A DNA stretch of 64,000 bases from Diorhabda sublineata (lineage: Eukaryota > Arthropoda > Insecta > Coleoptera > Chrysomelidae): NCBI RefSeq assembly GCF_026230105.1, contig NC_079474.1, positions 20,850,794 to 20,914,793 on the forward strand, given 5' to 3'. The stretch's first letter is position 1. Each line of letters opens with the position of its first letter. This document shows positions 1 through 12,467 of this stretch, piece by piece. A program made the translations under genes and the position numbers. A model generated the notes under the pieces. The model was not told the DNA's origin. It ran no database searches and was given only the letters and a program-made list of their open reading frames with translations.

Positions 1-15
1 TTAGGAAGTTAGACT

Positions 16-29
16 TTGAAAATTTTCAA
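16..29. other. 14-bp perfect palindrome with A4T4 core, present in most monomers
   Basis: Positions 16-29 read ttgaaaattttcaa, which is its own reverse complement. This is the first of many copies. It occurs at the same place in essentially every L unit (for example 163-176) and in many R units, while other R units carry the variant gaaaatttcc that breaks the symmetry. AAAATTTT is a known type of intrinsically curved or stiff A-tract sequence. Any effect on nucleosome rotation, or binding by an AT-hook or minor-groove protein, is inference. It is listed once as an internal landmark of the monomer. Confidence 0.85.
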
Positions 30-1605
30 TTAACACAAAGTGACAGTTGACCTCAACGGGCTTCAATCGATGTTATTCGATGATATCTGACAAAGTTAGA
101 TGCAAACTCACTCAAATATATGAGAAATATTGAAATTCGACTCCAAATTAGGAAGTTAGACTTTGAAAATTTTCAATTAACACAAAGTGACAGTTGACCT
201 CAATGGGCTTCAATCGATGTTATTCGATGATATCTGACAAAGTTAGATGCAAACTCACTCAAATATATGAGAAATGTTGAAATTCGACTTCAAATTAGGA
301 AGTTAGACTTTGAAAATTTTCAATTAACACAAAGTGACAGTTGACCTCAATGGGCTTCAATCGATGTTATTCGATGATATCTGACAAAGTTAGATGCAAA
401 CTCACTCAAATATATGAGAAATGTTGAAATTCGACTCCAAATTAGGAAGTTAGACTTTGAAAATTTTCAATTAACACAAAGGGACAGTTGACCTCAACGG
501 GCTTCAATCGATGTTATTCGATGATATCTGACAAAGTTAGATGCAAACTCACCCAAAATATGAGAAATGTTGAAATTCGACTCCAAATTAGGAAGTTAGA
601 TTTTGAAAATTTTCAATTAACACAAAGTGACAGTTGACCTCAATGGGCTTCAATCGATGTTATTCGATGATATCTGACAAAGTTAGATGCAAACTCACTC
701 AAATATATGAGAAATGTTGAAATTCGACTTCAAATTAGGAAGTTAGACTTTGAAAATTTTCAATTAACACAAAGTGACAGTTGACCTCAATGGGCTTCAA
801 TCGATGTTATTCGATGATATCTGACAAAGTTAGATGCAAACTCACTCAAATATATGAGAAATGTTGAAATTCGACTTCAAATTAGGAAGTTAGACTTTGA
901 AAATTTTCAATTAACACAAAGTGACAGTTGACCTCAATGGGCTTCAATCGATGTTATTCGATGATATCTGACAAAGTTAGATGCAAACTCACTCAAATAT
1001 ATGAGAAATGTTGAAATTCGACTCCAAATTAGGAAGTTAGACTTTGAAAATTTTCAATTAACACAAAGTGACAGTTGACCTCAATGGGCTTCAATCGATT
1101 TTATTCGATGATATCTGACAAATTTAGATGCAAACTCACTCAAATATATGAGAAATGTTGAAATTCGACTTCAAATTAGGAAGTTAGACTTTGAAAATTT
1201 TCAATTAACACAAAGTGACAGTTGACCTCAATGGGCTTCAATCGATGTTATTCGATGATATCTGACAAAGTTAGATGCAAACTCACTCAAATATATGAGA
1301 AATGTTGAAATTCGACTTCAAATTAGGAAGTTAGACTTTGAAAATTTTCAATTAACACAAAGTGACAGTTGACCTCAACGGGCTTCAATCGATGTTATTC
1401 GATGATATCTGACAAAGTTAGATGCAAACTCACTCAAATATATGAGAAATGTTGAAATTCGACTCCAAATTAGGAAGTTAGACTTTGAAAATTTTCAAAT
1501 AACACAAAGTGACAGTTGACCTCAACGGGCTTCAATCGATGTTATTCGATGATATCTGACAAAGTTAGATGCAAACTCACTCAAATATATGAGAAATGTT
1601 GAAAT

Positions 1606-1752
1606 TCGACTTCAAATTGGGAAGATAGACTTTGAAAATTTTCAATTAACACATGGTGACAGTTGAACTCAATGGGCTTCAATGGATGTTATTCGATCAT
1701 ATCTGACAAAGTTAGATGCAAACTCACTCAAATATATAAGAAATGTTGAAAT
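1606..1752 (+). repeat. L/R mosaic monomer (acatggtgac variant), first of nine
   Basis: A distinctive monomer variant inside L. It carries acatggtgacagttgaac where other units have acaaagtgacagttgacc. It also has three bases otherwise typical of the R family: gaagatag (not gaagttag), caatggatg (not caatcgatg) and, in several copies, atataagaaatg (not atatgagaaatg). The landmark acatggt lies at 1651, 2974, 4002, 5323, 8260, 9875, 10169, 11933 and 12227. Spacings are whole numbers of 147 bp apart from 1-3 bp of small deletions (for example 1323 is 9 units, 294 is 2, 1764 is 12). It marks HOR copies and looks like an intermediate or recombinant between the two families. Unit boundaries are arbitrary. 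Confidence 0.8.
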
Positions 1753-2853
1753 TCGACTTCAAATTAGGAAGTTAGACTTTGAAAATTTTCAATTAACACA
1801 AAGTGACAGTTGACCTCAATGGGCTTCAATCGATGTTATTCGATGATATCTGACAAAGTTAGATGCAAACTCACTCAAATATATGAGAAATGTTGAAATT
1901 CGACTTCAAATTGGGAAGATAGACTTTGAAAATTTTCAATTAACACAAAGTGACAGTTGACCTCAACGGGCTTCAATCGATTTTATTCGATGATATCTGA
2001 CAAAGTTAGATGCAAACACACTCAAATATATGAGAAATGTTGAAATTCGACTCCAAATTAGGAAGTTAGACTTTGAAAATTTTCAATTAACACAAAGTGA
2101 CAGTTGACCTCAATGGGCTTCAATCGATTTTATTCGATGATATCTGATAAAGTTAGATGCAAACTCACTCAAATATATGAGAAATGTTGAAATTCGACTC
2201 CAAATTAGGAAGTTAGACTTTGAAAATTTTCAATTAACACAAAGTGACAGTTGACCTCAACGGGCTTCAATCGATGTTATTCGATGATATCTGACAAAGT
2301 TAGATGCAAACTCACTCAAATATATGAGAAATGTTGAAATTCGACTCCAAATTAGGAAGTTAGACTTTGAAAATTTTCAATTAACACAAAGTGACAGTTG
2401 ACCTCAACGGGCTTCAATCGATGTTATTCGATGATATCTGACAAAGTTAGATGCAAACTCACTCAAATATATGAGAAATGTTGAAATTCGACTTCAAATT
2501 AGGAAGTTAGACTTTGAAAATTTTCAATTAACACAAAGTGACAGTTGACCTCAACGGGCTTCAATCGATGTTATTCGATGATATCTGACAAAGTTAGATG
2601 CAAACTCACTCAAATATATGAGAAATGTTGAAATTCGACTTCAAATTAGGAAGTTAGACTTTGAAAATTTTCAATTAACACAAAGTGACAGTTGACCTCA
2701 ACGGGCTTCAATCGATGTTATTCGATGATATCTGACAAAGTTAGATGCAAACTCACTCAAATATATGAGAAATGTTGAAATTCGACTCCAAATTAGGAAG
2801 TTAGACTTTGAAAATTTTCAAATAACACAAAGTGACAGTTGACCTCAACGGGC

Positions 2854-4983
2854 TTCAATCGATGTTATTCGATGATATCTGACAAAGTTAGATGCAAACT
2901 CACTCAAATATATGAGAAATGTTGAAATTCGACTTCAAATTGGGAAGATAGACTTTGAAAATTTTCAATTAACACATGGTGACAGTTGAACTCAATGGGC
3001 TTCAATGGATGTTATTCGATCATATCTGACAAAGTTAGATGCAAACTCACTCAAATATATAAGAAATGTTGAAATTCGACTTCAAATTAGGAAGTTAGAC
3101 TTTGAAAATTTTCAATTAACACAAAGTGACAGTTGACCTCAATGGGCTTCAATCGATGTTATTCGATGATATCTGACAAAGTTAGATGCAAACTCACTCA
3201 AATATATGAGAAATGTTGAAATTCGACTTCAAATTGGGAAGATAGACTTTGAAAATTTTCAATTAACACAAAGTGACAGTTGACCTCAACGGGCTTCAAT
3301 CGATTTTATTCGATGATATCTGACAAAGTTAGATGCAAACACACTCAAATATATGAGAAATGTTGAAATCGACTCCAAATTAGGAAGTTAGACTTTGAAA
3401 ATTTTCAATTAACACAAAGTGACAGTTGACCTCAACGGGCTTCAATCGATGTTATTCGATGATATCTGACAAAGTTAGATGCAAACACACTCAAATATAT
3501 GAGAAATGTTGAAATTCGACTTCAAATTAGGAAGTTAGACTTTGAAAATTTTCAATTAACACAAAGTGACAGTTGACGTCAATGGGCTTCAATCGATGTT
3601 ATTCGATGATATCTGACAAAGTTAGATGCAAACTCACTCAAATATATGAGAAATGTTGAAATTCGACTTCAAATTAGGAAGTTAGACTTTGAAAATTTTC
3701 AATTAACACAAAGTGACAGTTGACCTCAACGGGCTTCAATCGATGTTATTCGATGATATCTGACAAAGTTAGATGCAAACTCACTCAAATATATGAGAAA
3801 TGTTGAAATTCGACTCCAAATTAGGAAGTTAGACTTTGAAAATTTTCAATTAACACAAAGGGACAGTTGACCTCAATAGAGTTCAATCGATGTTATTCGA
3901 TGATATCTGACAAAGTTAGATGCAAACTCACTCAAATATATGAGAAATGTTGAAATTCGACTTCAAATTGGGAAGATAGACTTTGAAAATTTTCAATTAA
4001 CACATGGTGACAGTTGAACTCAATGGGCTTCAATGGATGTTATTCGATCATATCTGACAAAGTTAGATGCAAACTCACTCAAATATATAAGAAATGTTGA
4101 AATTCGACTTCAAATTAGGAAGTTAGACTTTGAAAATTTTCAATTAACACAAAGTGACAGTTGACCTCAATGGGCTTCAATCGATGTTATTCGATGATAT
4201 CTGACAAAGTTAGATGCAAACTCACTCAAATATATGAGAAATGTTGAAATTCGACTTCAAATTGGGAAGATAGACTTTGAAAATTTTCAATTAACACAAA
4301 GTGACAGTTGACCTCAACGGGCTTCAATCGATTTTATTCGATGATATCTGACAAAGTTAGATGCAAACACACTCAAATATATGAGAAATGTTGAAATCGA
4401 CTCCAAATTAGGAAGTTAGACTTTGAAAATTTTCAATTAACACAAAGTGACAGTTGACCTCAACGGGCTTCAATCGATGTTATTCGATGATATCTGACAA
4501 AGTTAGATGCAAACACACTCAAATATATGAGAAATGTTGAAATTCGACTTCAAATTAGGAAGTTAGACTTTGAAAATTTTCAATTAACACAAAGTGACAG
4601 TTGACGTCAATGGGCTTCAATCGATGTTATTCGATGATATCTGACAAAGTTAGATGCAAACTCACTCAAATATATGAGAAATGTTGAAATTCGACTTCAA
4701 ATTAGGAAGTTAGACTTTGAAAATTTTCAATTAACACAAAGTGACAGTTGACCTCAACGGGCTTCAATCGATGTTATTCGATGATATCTGACAAAGTTAG
4801 ATGCAAACTCACTCAAATATATGAGAAATGTTGAAATTCGACTCCAAATTAGGAAGTTAGACTTTGAAAATTTTCAATTAACACAAAGGGACAGTTGACC
4901 TCAATAGAGTTCAATCGATGTTATTCGATGATATCTGACAAAGTTAGATGCAAACTCACTCAAATATATGAGAAATGTTGAAA
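2854..4983 (+). repeat. 1028-bp HOR (7 monomers), tandem duplication
   Basis: Two adjacent copies, 2854-3881 and 3882-4909, with the match continuing to about 4983. Rare markers recur exactly 1028 bp apart: acatggt at 2974 and 4002, cctcaatagagttc at 3871 and 4899, and, in the same order, cgattttattcg, gaaatcgactcc and gttgacgtcaatgg. 1028 is seven 147-bp units minus the one base missing in gaaatcgactcc. I saw no difference between the copies in the parts I compared, so the duplication is recent relative to monomer divergence. Unequal crossing-over between monomers in register is the likely cause. Confidence 0.88.
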
Positions 4984-4999
4984 TCGACTCCAAATTAGG

Positions 5000-7900
5000 A
5001 AGTTAGACTTTGAAAATTTTCAATTAACACAAAGTGACAGTTGACCTCAACGGGCTTCAATCGATGTTATTCGATGATATCTGACAAAGTTAGATGCAAA
5101 CTCACTCAAATATATGAGAAATGTTGAAATTCGACTTCAAATTAGGAAGTTAGACTTTGAAAATTTTCAATTAACACAAAGTGACAGTTGACCTCAACGG
5201 GCTTCAATCGATGTTATTCGATGATATCTAACAAAGTTAGATGCAAACTCACTCAAATATATGAGAAATGTTGAAATTCGACTTCAAATTGGGAAGATAG
5301 ACTTTGAAAATTTTCAATTAACACATGGTGACAGTTGAACTCAATGGGCTTCAATGGATGTTATTCGATCATATCTGACAAAGTTAGATGCAAACTCACT
5401 CAAATATATGAGAAATGTTGAAATTCGACTTCAAATTAGGAAGTTAGACTTTGAAAATTTTCAATTAACACAAAGTGACAGTTGACGTCAATGGGCTTCA
5501 ATCGATGTTATTCGATGATATCTGACAAAGTTATATGCAAACTCACTCAAATATATGAGAAATGTTGAAATTCGACTCCTAATTAGGAAGTTAGACTTTG
5601 AAAATTTTCAATTAACACAAAGTGACAGTTGACCTCAACGGGCTTCAATCGATGTTATTCGATGATATCTGACAAAGTTAGATGCAAACTCACTCAAATA
5701 TATGAGAAATATTGAAATTCGACTCCAAATTAGGAAGTTAGACTTTGAAAATTTTCAATTAACACAAAGTGACAGTTGACCTCAATGGGCTTCAATCGAT
5801 GTTATTCGATGATATCTGACAAAGTTAGATGCAAACTCACTCAAATATATGAGAAATGTTGAAATTCGACTTCAAATTAGGAAGTTAGACTTTGAAAATT
5901 TTCAATTAACACAAAGTGACAGTTGACCTCAATGGGCTTCAATCGATGTTATTCGATGATATCTGACAAAGTTAGATGCAAACTCACTCAAATATATGAG
6001 AAATGTTGAAATTCGATTCCAAATTAGGAAGTTAGACTTTGAAAATTTTCAATTAACACAAAGGGACAGTTGACCTCAATGGAGTTCAATCGATGTTATT
6101 CGATGATATCTGACAAAGTTAGATGCAAACTCACTCAAATATATGAGAAATGTTGAAATCGACTCCAAATTAGGAAGTTAGACTTTGAAAATTTTCAATT
6201 AACACAAAGTGACAGTTGACCTCAACGGGCTTCAATCGATGTTATTCGATGATATCTGACAAAGTTAGATGCAAACTCACCCAAAATATGAGAAATGTTG
6301 AAATTCGACTCCAAATTAGGAAGTTAGATTTTGAAAATTTTCAATTAACACAAAGTGACAGTTGACCTCAATGGGCTTCAATCGATGTTATTCGATGATA
6401 TCTGACAAAGTTAGATGCAAACTCACTCAAATATATGAGAAATGTTGAAATTCGACTTCAAATTAGGAAGTTAGACTTTGAAAATTTTCAATTAACACAA
6501 AGTGACAGTTGACCTCAATGGGCTTCAATCGATGTTATTCGATGATATCTGACAAAGTTAGATGCAAACTCACTCAAATATATGAGAAATGTTGAAATTC
6601 GACTCCAAATTAGGAAGTTAGACTTTGAAAATTTTCAATTAACACAAAGTGACAGTTGACCTCAATGGGCTTCAATCGATTTTATTCGATGATATCTGAT
6701 AAAGTTAGATGCAAACTCACTCAAATATATGAGAAATGTTGAAATTCGACTCCAAATTAGGAAGTTAGACTTTGAAAATTTTCAATTAACACAAAGTGAC
6801 AGTTGACCTCAACGGGCTTCAATCGATGTTATTCGATGATATCTGACAAAGTTAGATGCAAACTCACTCAAATATATGAGAAATGTTGAAATTCGACTCC
6901 AAATTAGGAAGTTAGACTTTGAAAATTTTCAATTAACACAAAGTGACAGTTGACCTCAACGGGCTTCAATCGATGTTATTCGATGATATCTGACAAAGTT
7001 AGATGCAAACTCACTCAAATATATGAGAAATGTTGAAATTCGACTTCAAATTAGGAAGTTAGACTTTGAAAATTTTCAATTAACACAAAGTGACAGTTGA
7101 CCTCAACGGGCTTCAATCGATGTTATTCGATGATATCTGACAAAGTTAGATGCAAACTCACTCAAATATATGAGAAATGTTGAAATTCGACTTCAAATTA
7201 GGAAGTTAGACTTTGAAAATTTTCAATTAACACAAAGTGACAGTTGACCTCAACGGGCTTCAATCGATGTTATTCGATGATATCTAACAAAGTAGATGCA
7301 AACTCACTCAAATATATGAGAAATGTTGAAATTCGACTTCAAATTGGGAAGATAGACTTTGAAAATTTTCAATTAACACAAAGTGACAGTTGACCTCAAC
7401 GGGCTTCAATCGATGTTATTCGATGATATCTGACAAAGTTAGATGCAAACACACTCAAATATATGAGAAATGTTGAAATTCGACTTCAAATTAGGAAGTT
7501 AGACTTTGAAAATTTTCAATTAACACAAAGTGACAGTTGACGTCAATGGGCTTCAATCGATGTTATTCGATGATATCTGACAAAGTTAGATGCAAACTCA
7601 CTCAAATATATGAGAAATGTTGAAATTCGACTTCAAATTAGGAAGTTAGACTTTGAAAATTTTCAATTAACACAAAGTGACAGTTGACCTCAACGGGCTT
7701 CAATCGATGTTATTCGATGATATCTGACAAAGTTAGATGCAAACTCACTCAAATATATGAGAAATGTTGAAATTCGACTCCAAATTAGGAAGTTAGACTT
7801 TGAAAATTTTCAAATAACACAAAGTGACAGTTGACCTCAACGGGCTTCAATCGATGTTATTCGATGATATCTGACAAAGTTAGATGCAAACTCACTCAAA

Positions 7901-9290
7901 TATATGAGAAATGTTGAAATTCGACTTCAAATTAGGAAGTTAGACTTTGAAAATTTTCAATTAACACAAAGTGACAGTTGACCTCAACGGGCTTCAATCG
8001 ATGATATTCGATGATATCTGACAAAGTTAGATGCAAACTCACTCAAATATATGAGAAATGTTGAAATTCGACTTCAAATTAGGAAGTTAGACTTTGAAAA
8101 TTTTCAATTAACACAAAGTGACAGTTGACCTCAACGGGCTTCAATCGATGTTATTCGATGATATCTAACAAAGTTAGATGCAAACTCACTCAAATATATC
8201 AGAAATGTTGAAATTCGACTTCAAATTGGGAAGATAGACTTTGAAAATTTTCAATTAACACATGGTGACAGTTGAACTCAATGGGCTTCAATGGATGTTA
8301 TTCGATCATATCTGACAAAGTTAGATGCAAACTCACTCAAATATATGAGAAATGTTGAAATTCGACTTCAAATTAGGAAGTTAGACTTTGAAAATTTTCA
8401 ATTAACACAAAGTGACAGTTGACGTCAATGGGCTTCAATCGATGTTATTCGATGATATCTGACAAAGTTATATGCAAACTCACTCAAATATATGAGAAAT
8501 GTTGAAATTCGACTCCAAATTAGGAAGTTAGACTTTGAAAATTTTCAATTAACACAAAGTGACAGTTGACCTCAACGGGCTTCAATCGATGTTATTCGAT
8601 GATATCTGACAAAGTTAGATGCAAACTCACTCAAATATATGAGAAATATTGAAATTCGACTCCAAATTAGGAAGTTAGACTTTGAAAATTTTCAATTAAC
8701 ACAAAGTGACAGTTGACCTCAATGGGCTTCAATCGATGTTATTCGATGATATCTGACAAAGTTAGATGCAAACTCACTCAAATATATGAGAAATGTTGAA
8801 ATTCGACTTCAAATTAGGAAGTTAGACTTTGAAAATTTTCAATTAACACAAAGTGACAGCTGACCTCAATGGGCTTCAATCGATGTTATTTGATGATATC
8901 TGACAAAGTTAGATGCAAACTCACTCAAATATATGAGAAATGTTGAAATCGACTCCAAATTAGGAAGTTAGACTTTGAAAATTTTCAATTAACACAAAGT
9001 GACAGTTGACCTCAACGGGCTTCAATCGATGTTATTCGATGATATCTGACAAAGTTAGATGCAAACTCACCCAAAATATGAGAAATGTTGAAATTCGACT
9101 CCAAATTAGGAAGTTAGATTTTGAAAATTTTCAATTAACACAAAGTGACAGTTGACCTCAATGGGCTTCAATCGATGTTATTCGATGATATCTGACAAAG
9201 TTAGATGCAAACTCACTCAAATATATGAGAAATGTTGAAATTCGACTTCAAATTAGGAAGTTAGACTTTGAAAATTTTCAATTAACACAA
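5000..9290 (+). repeat. Long-range L duplication, offset 2937 then 2790 bp
   Basis: The segment from about 5000 to 6000 recurs at about 7940-8930. Markers are tatcta at 5225 and 8162, acatggt at 5323 and 8260, and ttatatgc at 5531 and 8468, all 2937 bp apart (20 monomers minus 3 bp). Further right the offset falls to 2790 (acccaaaata at 6279 and 9069), exactly one 147-bp monomer less. One whole unit was therefore gained or lost within one copy. The copies show scattered single-base differences (caaatatatc at 8191-8200, gactcctaat at 5574-5583), so this duplication is older than the 1028-bp one. Edges are approximate. Confidence 0.75.
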
Positions 9291-12200
9291 AGTGACAGTT
9301 GACCTCAATGGGCTTCAATCGATGTTATTCGATGATATCTGACAAAGTTAGATGCAAACTCACTTAAATATATGAGAAATGTTGAAATTCGACTTCAAAT
9401 TAGGAAGTTAGACTTTGAAAATTTTCAATTAACACAAAGTGACAGTTGACCTCAATGGGCTTCAATCGATGTTATTCGATGATATCTGACAAAGTTAGAT
9501 GCAAACTAACTCAAATATATGAGAAATGTTGAAATTCGACTCCAAATTAGGAAGTTAGACTTTGAAAATTTTCAATTAACACAAAGTGACAGTTGACCTC
9601 AATGGGATTCAATCGATGTTATTCGATGATATCTGACAAAGTTAGATGCAAACTCACTCAAATATATGAGAAATGTTGAAATTCGACTCCAAATTAGGAA
9701 GTTAGACTTTGAAAATTTTCAATTAACACAAAGTGACAGTTGACCTCAATGGACTTCAATCGATGTTATTCGATGATATCTGACAAAGTTAGATGCAAAC
9801 TCACTCAAATATATGAGAAATGTTGAAATTCGACTTCAAATTGGGAAGATAGACTTTGAAAATTTTCAATTAACACATGGTGACAGTTGAACTCAATGGG
9901 CTTCAATGGATGTTATTCGATTATATCTGACAAAGTTAGATGCAAACTCACTCAAATATATGAGAAATGTTGAAATTCGACTCCAAATTAGGAAGTTAGA
10001 CTTTGAAAATTTTCAATTAACACAAAGTGACAGTTGACGTCAACGGGCTTCAATCGATGTTATTCGATGATATCTAACAAAGTTAGATGCAAACTCACTC
10101 AAATATATGAGAAATGTTGAAATTCGACTTCAAATTGGGAAGATAGACTTTGAAAATTTTCAATTAACACATGGTGACAGTTGAACTCAATGGGCTTCAA
10201 TGGATGTTATTCGATTATATCTGACAAAGTTAGATGCAAACTCACTCAAATATATGAGAAATGTTGAAATTCGACTTCAAATTAGGAAGTTAGACTTTGA
10301 AAATTTTCAATTAACACAAAGTGACAGTTGACCTCAACGGGCTTCAATCGATGTTATTCGATGATATCTGACAAAGTTAGATGCAAACTCACTCAAATAT
10401 ATGAGAAATATTGAAATTCGACTCCAAATTAGAAAGTTAGACTTTGAAAATTTTCAATTAACACAAAGTGACAGTTGACCTCAATGGGCTTCAATCGATG
10501 TTATTCGATGATATCTGACAAAGTTAGATGCAAACTCACTCAAATATATGAGAAATGTTGAAATTCGACTTCAAATTAGGAAGTTAGACTTTGAAAATTT
10601 TCAATTAACACAAAGTGACAGTTGACCTCAACGGGCTTCAATCGATGTTATTCGATGATATCTGACAAAGTTAGATGCAAACTCACTCAAATATATGAGA
10701 AATGTTGAAATTCGACTTCAAATTAGGAAGTTAGACTTTGAAAATTTTCAATTAACACAAAGTGACAGTTGACCTCAACGGGCTTCAATCGATGTTATTC
10801 GATGATATCTGACAAAGTTAGATGCAAACTCACTCAAATATATGAGAAATATTGAAATTCGACTCCAAATTAGAAAGTTAGACTTTGAAAATTTTCAATT
10901 AACACAAAGTGACAGTTGACCTCAATGGGCTTCAATCGATGTTATTCGATGATATCTGACAAAGTTAGATGCGAACTCACTCAAATATATGAGAAATGTT
11001 GAAATTCGACTTCAAATTAGGAAGTTAGACTTTGAAAATTTTCAATTAACACAAAGTGACAGTTGACCTCAACGGGCTTCAATCGATGTTATTCGATGAT
11101 ATCTGACAAAGTTAGATGCAAACTCACTCAAATATATGAGAAATGTTGAAATTCGACTTCAAATTAGGAAGTTAGACTTTGAAAATTTTCAATTAACACA
11201 AAGTGACAGTTGACCTCAACGGGCTTCAATCGATGTTATTCGATGATATCTGACAAAGTTAGATGCAAACTCACTCAAATATATGAGAAATATTGAAATT
11301 CGACTCCAAATTAGAAAGTTAGACTTTGAAAATTTTCAATTAACACAAAGTGACAGTTGACCTCAATGGGCTTCAATCGATGTTATTCGATGATATCTGA
11401 CAAAGTTAGATGCAAACTCACTTAAATATATGAGAAATGTTGAAATTCGACTTCAAATTAGGAAGTTAGACTTTGAAAATTTTCAATTAACACAAAGTGA
11501 CAGTTGACCTCAATGGGCTTCAATCGATGTTATTCGATGATATCTGACAAAGTTAGATGCAAACTCACTCAAATATATGAGAAATGTTGAAATTCGACTC
11601 CAAATTAGGAAGTTAGACTTTGAAAATTTTCAATTAACACAAAGTGACAGTTGACCTCAATGGGCTTCAATCGATGTTATTCGATGATATCTGACAAAGT
11701 TAGATGCAAACTCACTCAAATATATGAGAAATGTTGAAATTCGACTCCAAATTAGGAAGTTAGACTTTGAAAATTTTCAATTAACACAAAGTGACAGTTG
11801 ACCTCAATGGACTTCAATCGATGTTATTCGATGATATCTGACAAAGTTAGATGCAAACTCACTCAAATATATGAGAAATGTTGAAATTCGACTTCAAATT
11901 GGGAAGATAGACTTTGAAAATTTTCAATTAACACATGGTGACAGTTGAACTCAATGGGCTTCAATGGATGTTATTCGATTATATCTGACAAAGTTAGATG
12001 CAAACTCACTCAAATATATGAGAAATGTTGAAATTCGACTCCAAATTAGGAAGTTAGACTTTGAAAATTTTCAATTAACACAAAGTGACAGTTGACGTCA
12101 ACGGGCTTCAATCGATGTTATTCGATGATATCTAACAAAGTTAGATGCAAACTCACTCAAATATATTAGAAATGTTGAAATTCGACTTCAAATTGGGAAG

Positions 12201-12317
12201 ATAGACTTTGAAAATTTTCAATTAACACATGGTGACAGTTGAACTCAATGGGCTTCAATGGATGTTATTCGATTATATCTGACAAAGTTAGATGCAAACT
12301 CACTCAAATATATGAGA
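9260..12317 (+). repeat. 2058-bp-spaced segment pair (14 monomers) in L
   Basis: A segment of about 1 kb, 9260-10259, recurs at 11318-12317. Markers 2058 bp apart are cacttaaata at 9361 and 11419, and the acatggt pair 9875/10169 matched by 11933/12227. The two acatggt units inside each copy are themselves 294 bp apart. A few differences are visible, such as gcaaactaac near 9507 and atatattag near 12163. The 441-bp trimer block lies between the copies. Edges were judged by eye. Confidence 0.78.
10260..11420 (+). repeat. 441-bp trimer HOR, about 2.6 copies
   Basis: The variant agaaagttag occurs at 10431, 10872 and 11313, exactly 441 bp (3 x 147) apart, with the accompanying gagaaatattg and the order of caatggg/caacggg/caacggg units conserved in each copy. 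One single-base change is visible in the middle copy (gcgaactcac, 10971-10980). A fourth agaaagttag at 12342 is seven monomers further on and outside the regular trimer. The block sits between the two 2058-bp-spaced copies and seems to be a local amplification inserted by unequal exchange. Confidence 0.85.
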
Positions 12318-12416
12318 AATATTGAAATTCGACTCCAAATTAGAAAGTTAGACTTTGAAAATTTTCAATTAACACAAAGTGACAGTTGACCTCAATGGGC
12401 TTCAATCGATGTTATT

Positions 12417-12467
12417 CGATGATATCTGACAAAGTTAGTTTGCATCTAACTTTGTCAGATATCGTCG
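12417..12467. other. Array inversion junction with 7-bp spacer
   Basis: At 12438/12439 the satellite flips strand. Left arm 12417-12438 ends in gatatctgacaaagttag. Right arm 12446-12467 begins with ctaactttgtcagatatc, its exact reverse complement over 18 bp. Counting 22 bp per arm there is one mismatch (cgat versus cgac). The spacer 12439-12445 is tttgcat. In monomer numbering L stops after position 99 and R begins at position 106, so seven bases are present once only. The last two L bases (ag) are also what precedes tttgcat in an intact R unit, a possible 2-bp microhomology. The arms continue into kilobases of inverted, about 95% similar satellite, so the locus could form a hairpin or cruciform. 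It could be a real inversion or a mis-join in assembly. Confidence 0.93.

Larger units (their letters stand above)
1..12438 (+). repeat. Left satellite array (L family), 147-bp monomer, about 85 copies
   Basis: A head-to-tail array whose monomer starts, for example, at 1, 148 and 295, a constant 147-bp step. Neighbouring units differ at only a few sites (such as cctcaatggg versus cctcaacggg, and gacttcaaa versus gactccaaa). Nearly every unit is exactly 147 bp. Exceptions are 1-bp deletions, such as gaaatcgactcc near 3368, 4395 and 4982, acccaaaata at 551, 6279 and 9069, and aagtagatgc near 7291. Each monomer has an EcoRV-type GATATC and usually an ATCGAT. Both frame-compatible reading directions are broken: the + frame homologous to the open frame of the right array has two TGA stops per unit. 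No gene, transposon or unique spacer is present. The array continues past the left window edge. The role is inferred to be structural (heterochromatin). Confidence 0.97.

Noticed and set aside
12417..12467. Rho-independent terminator or mobile-element terminal inverted repeat at the hairpin
   Set aside because: No T-run typical of a terminator and no gene upstream; the arms are ordinary satellite sequence that continues for kilobases on both sides, with no target-site duplication.
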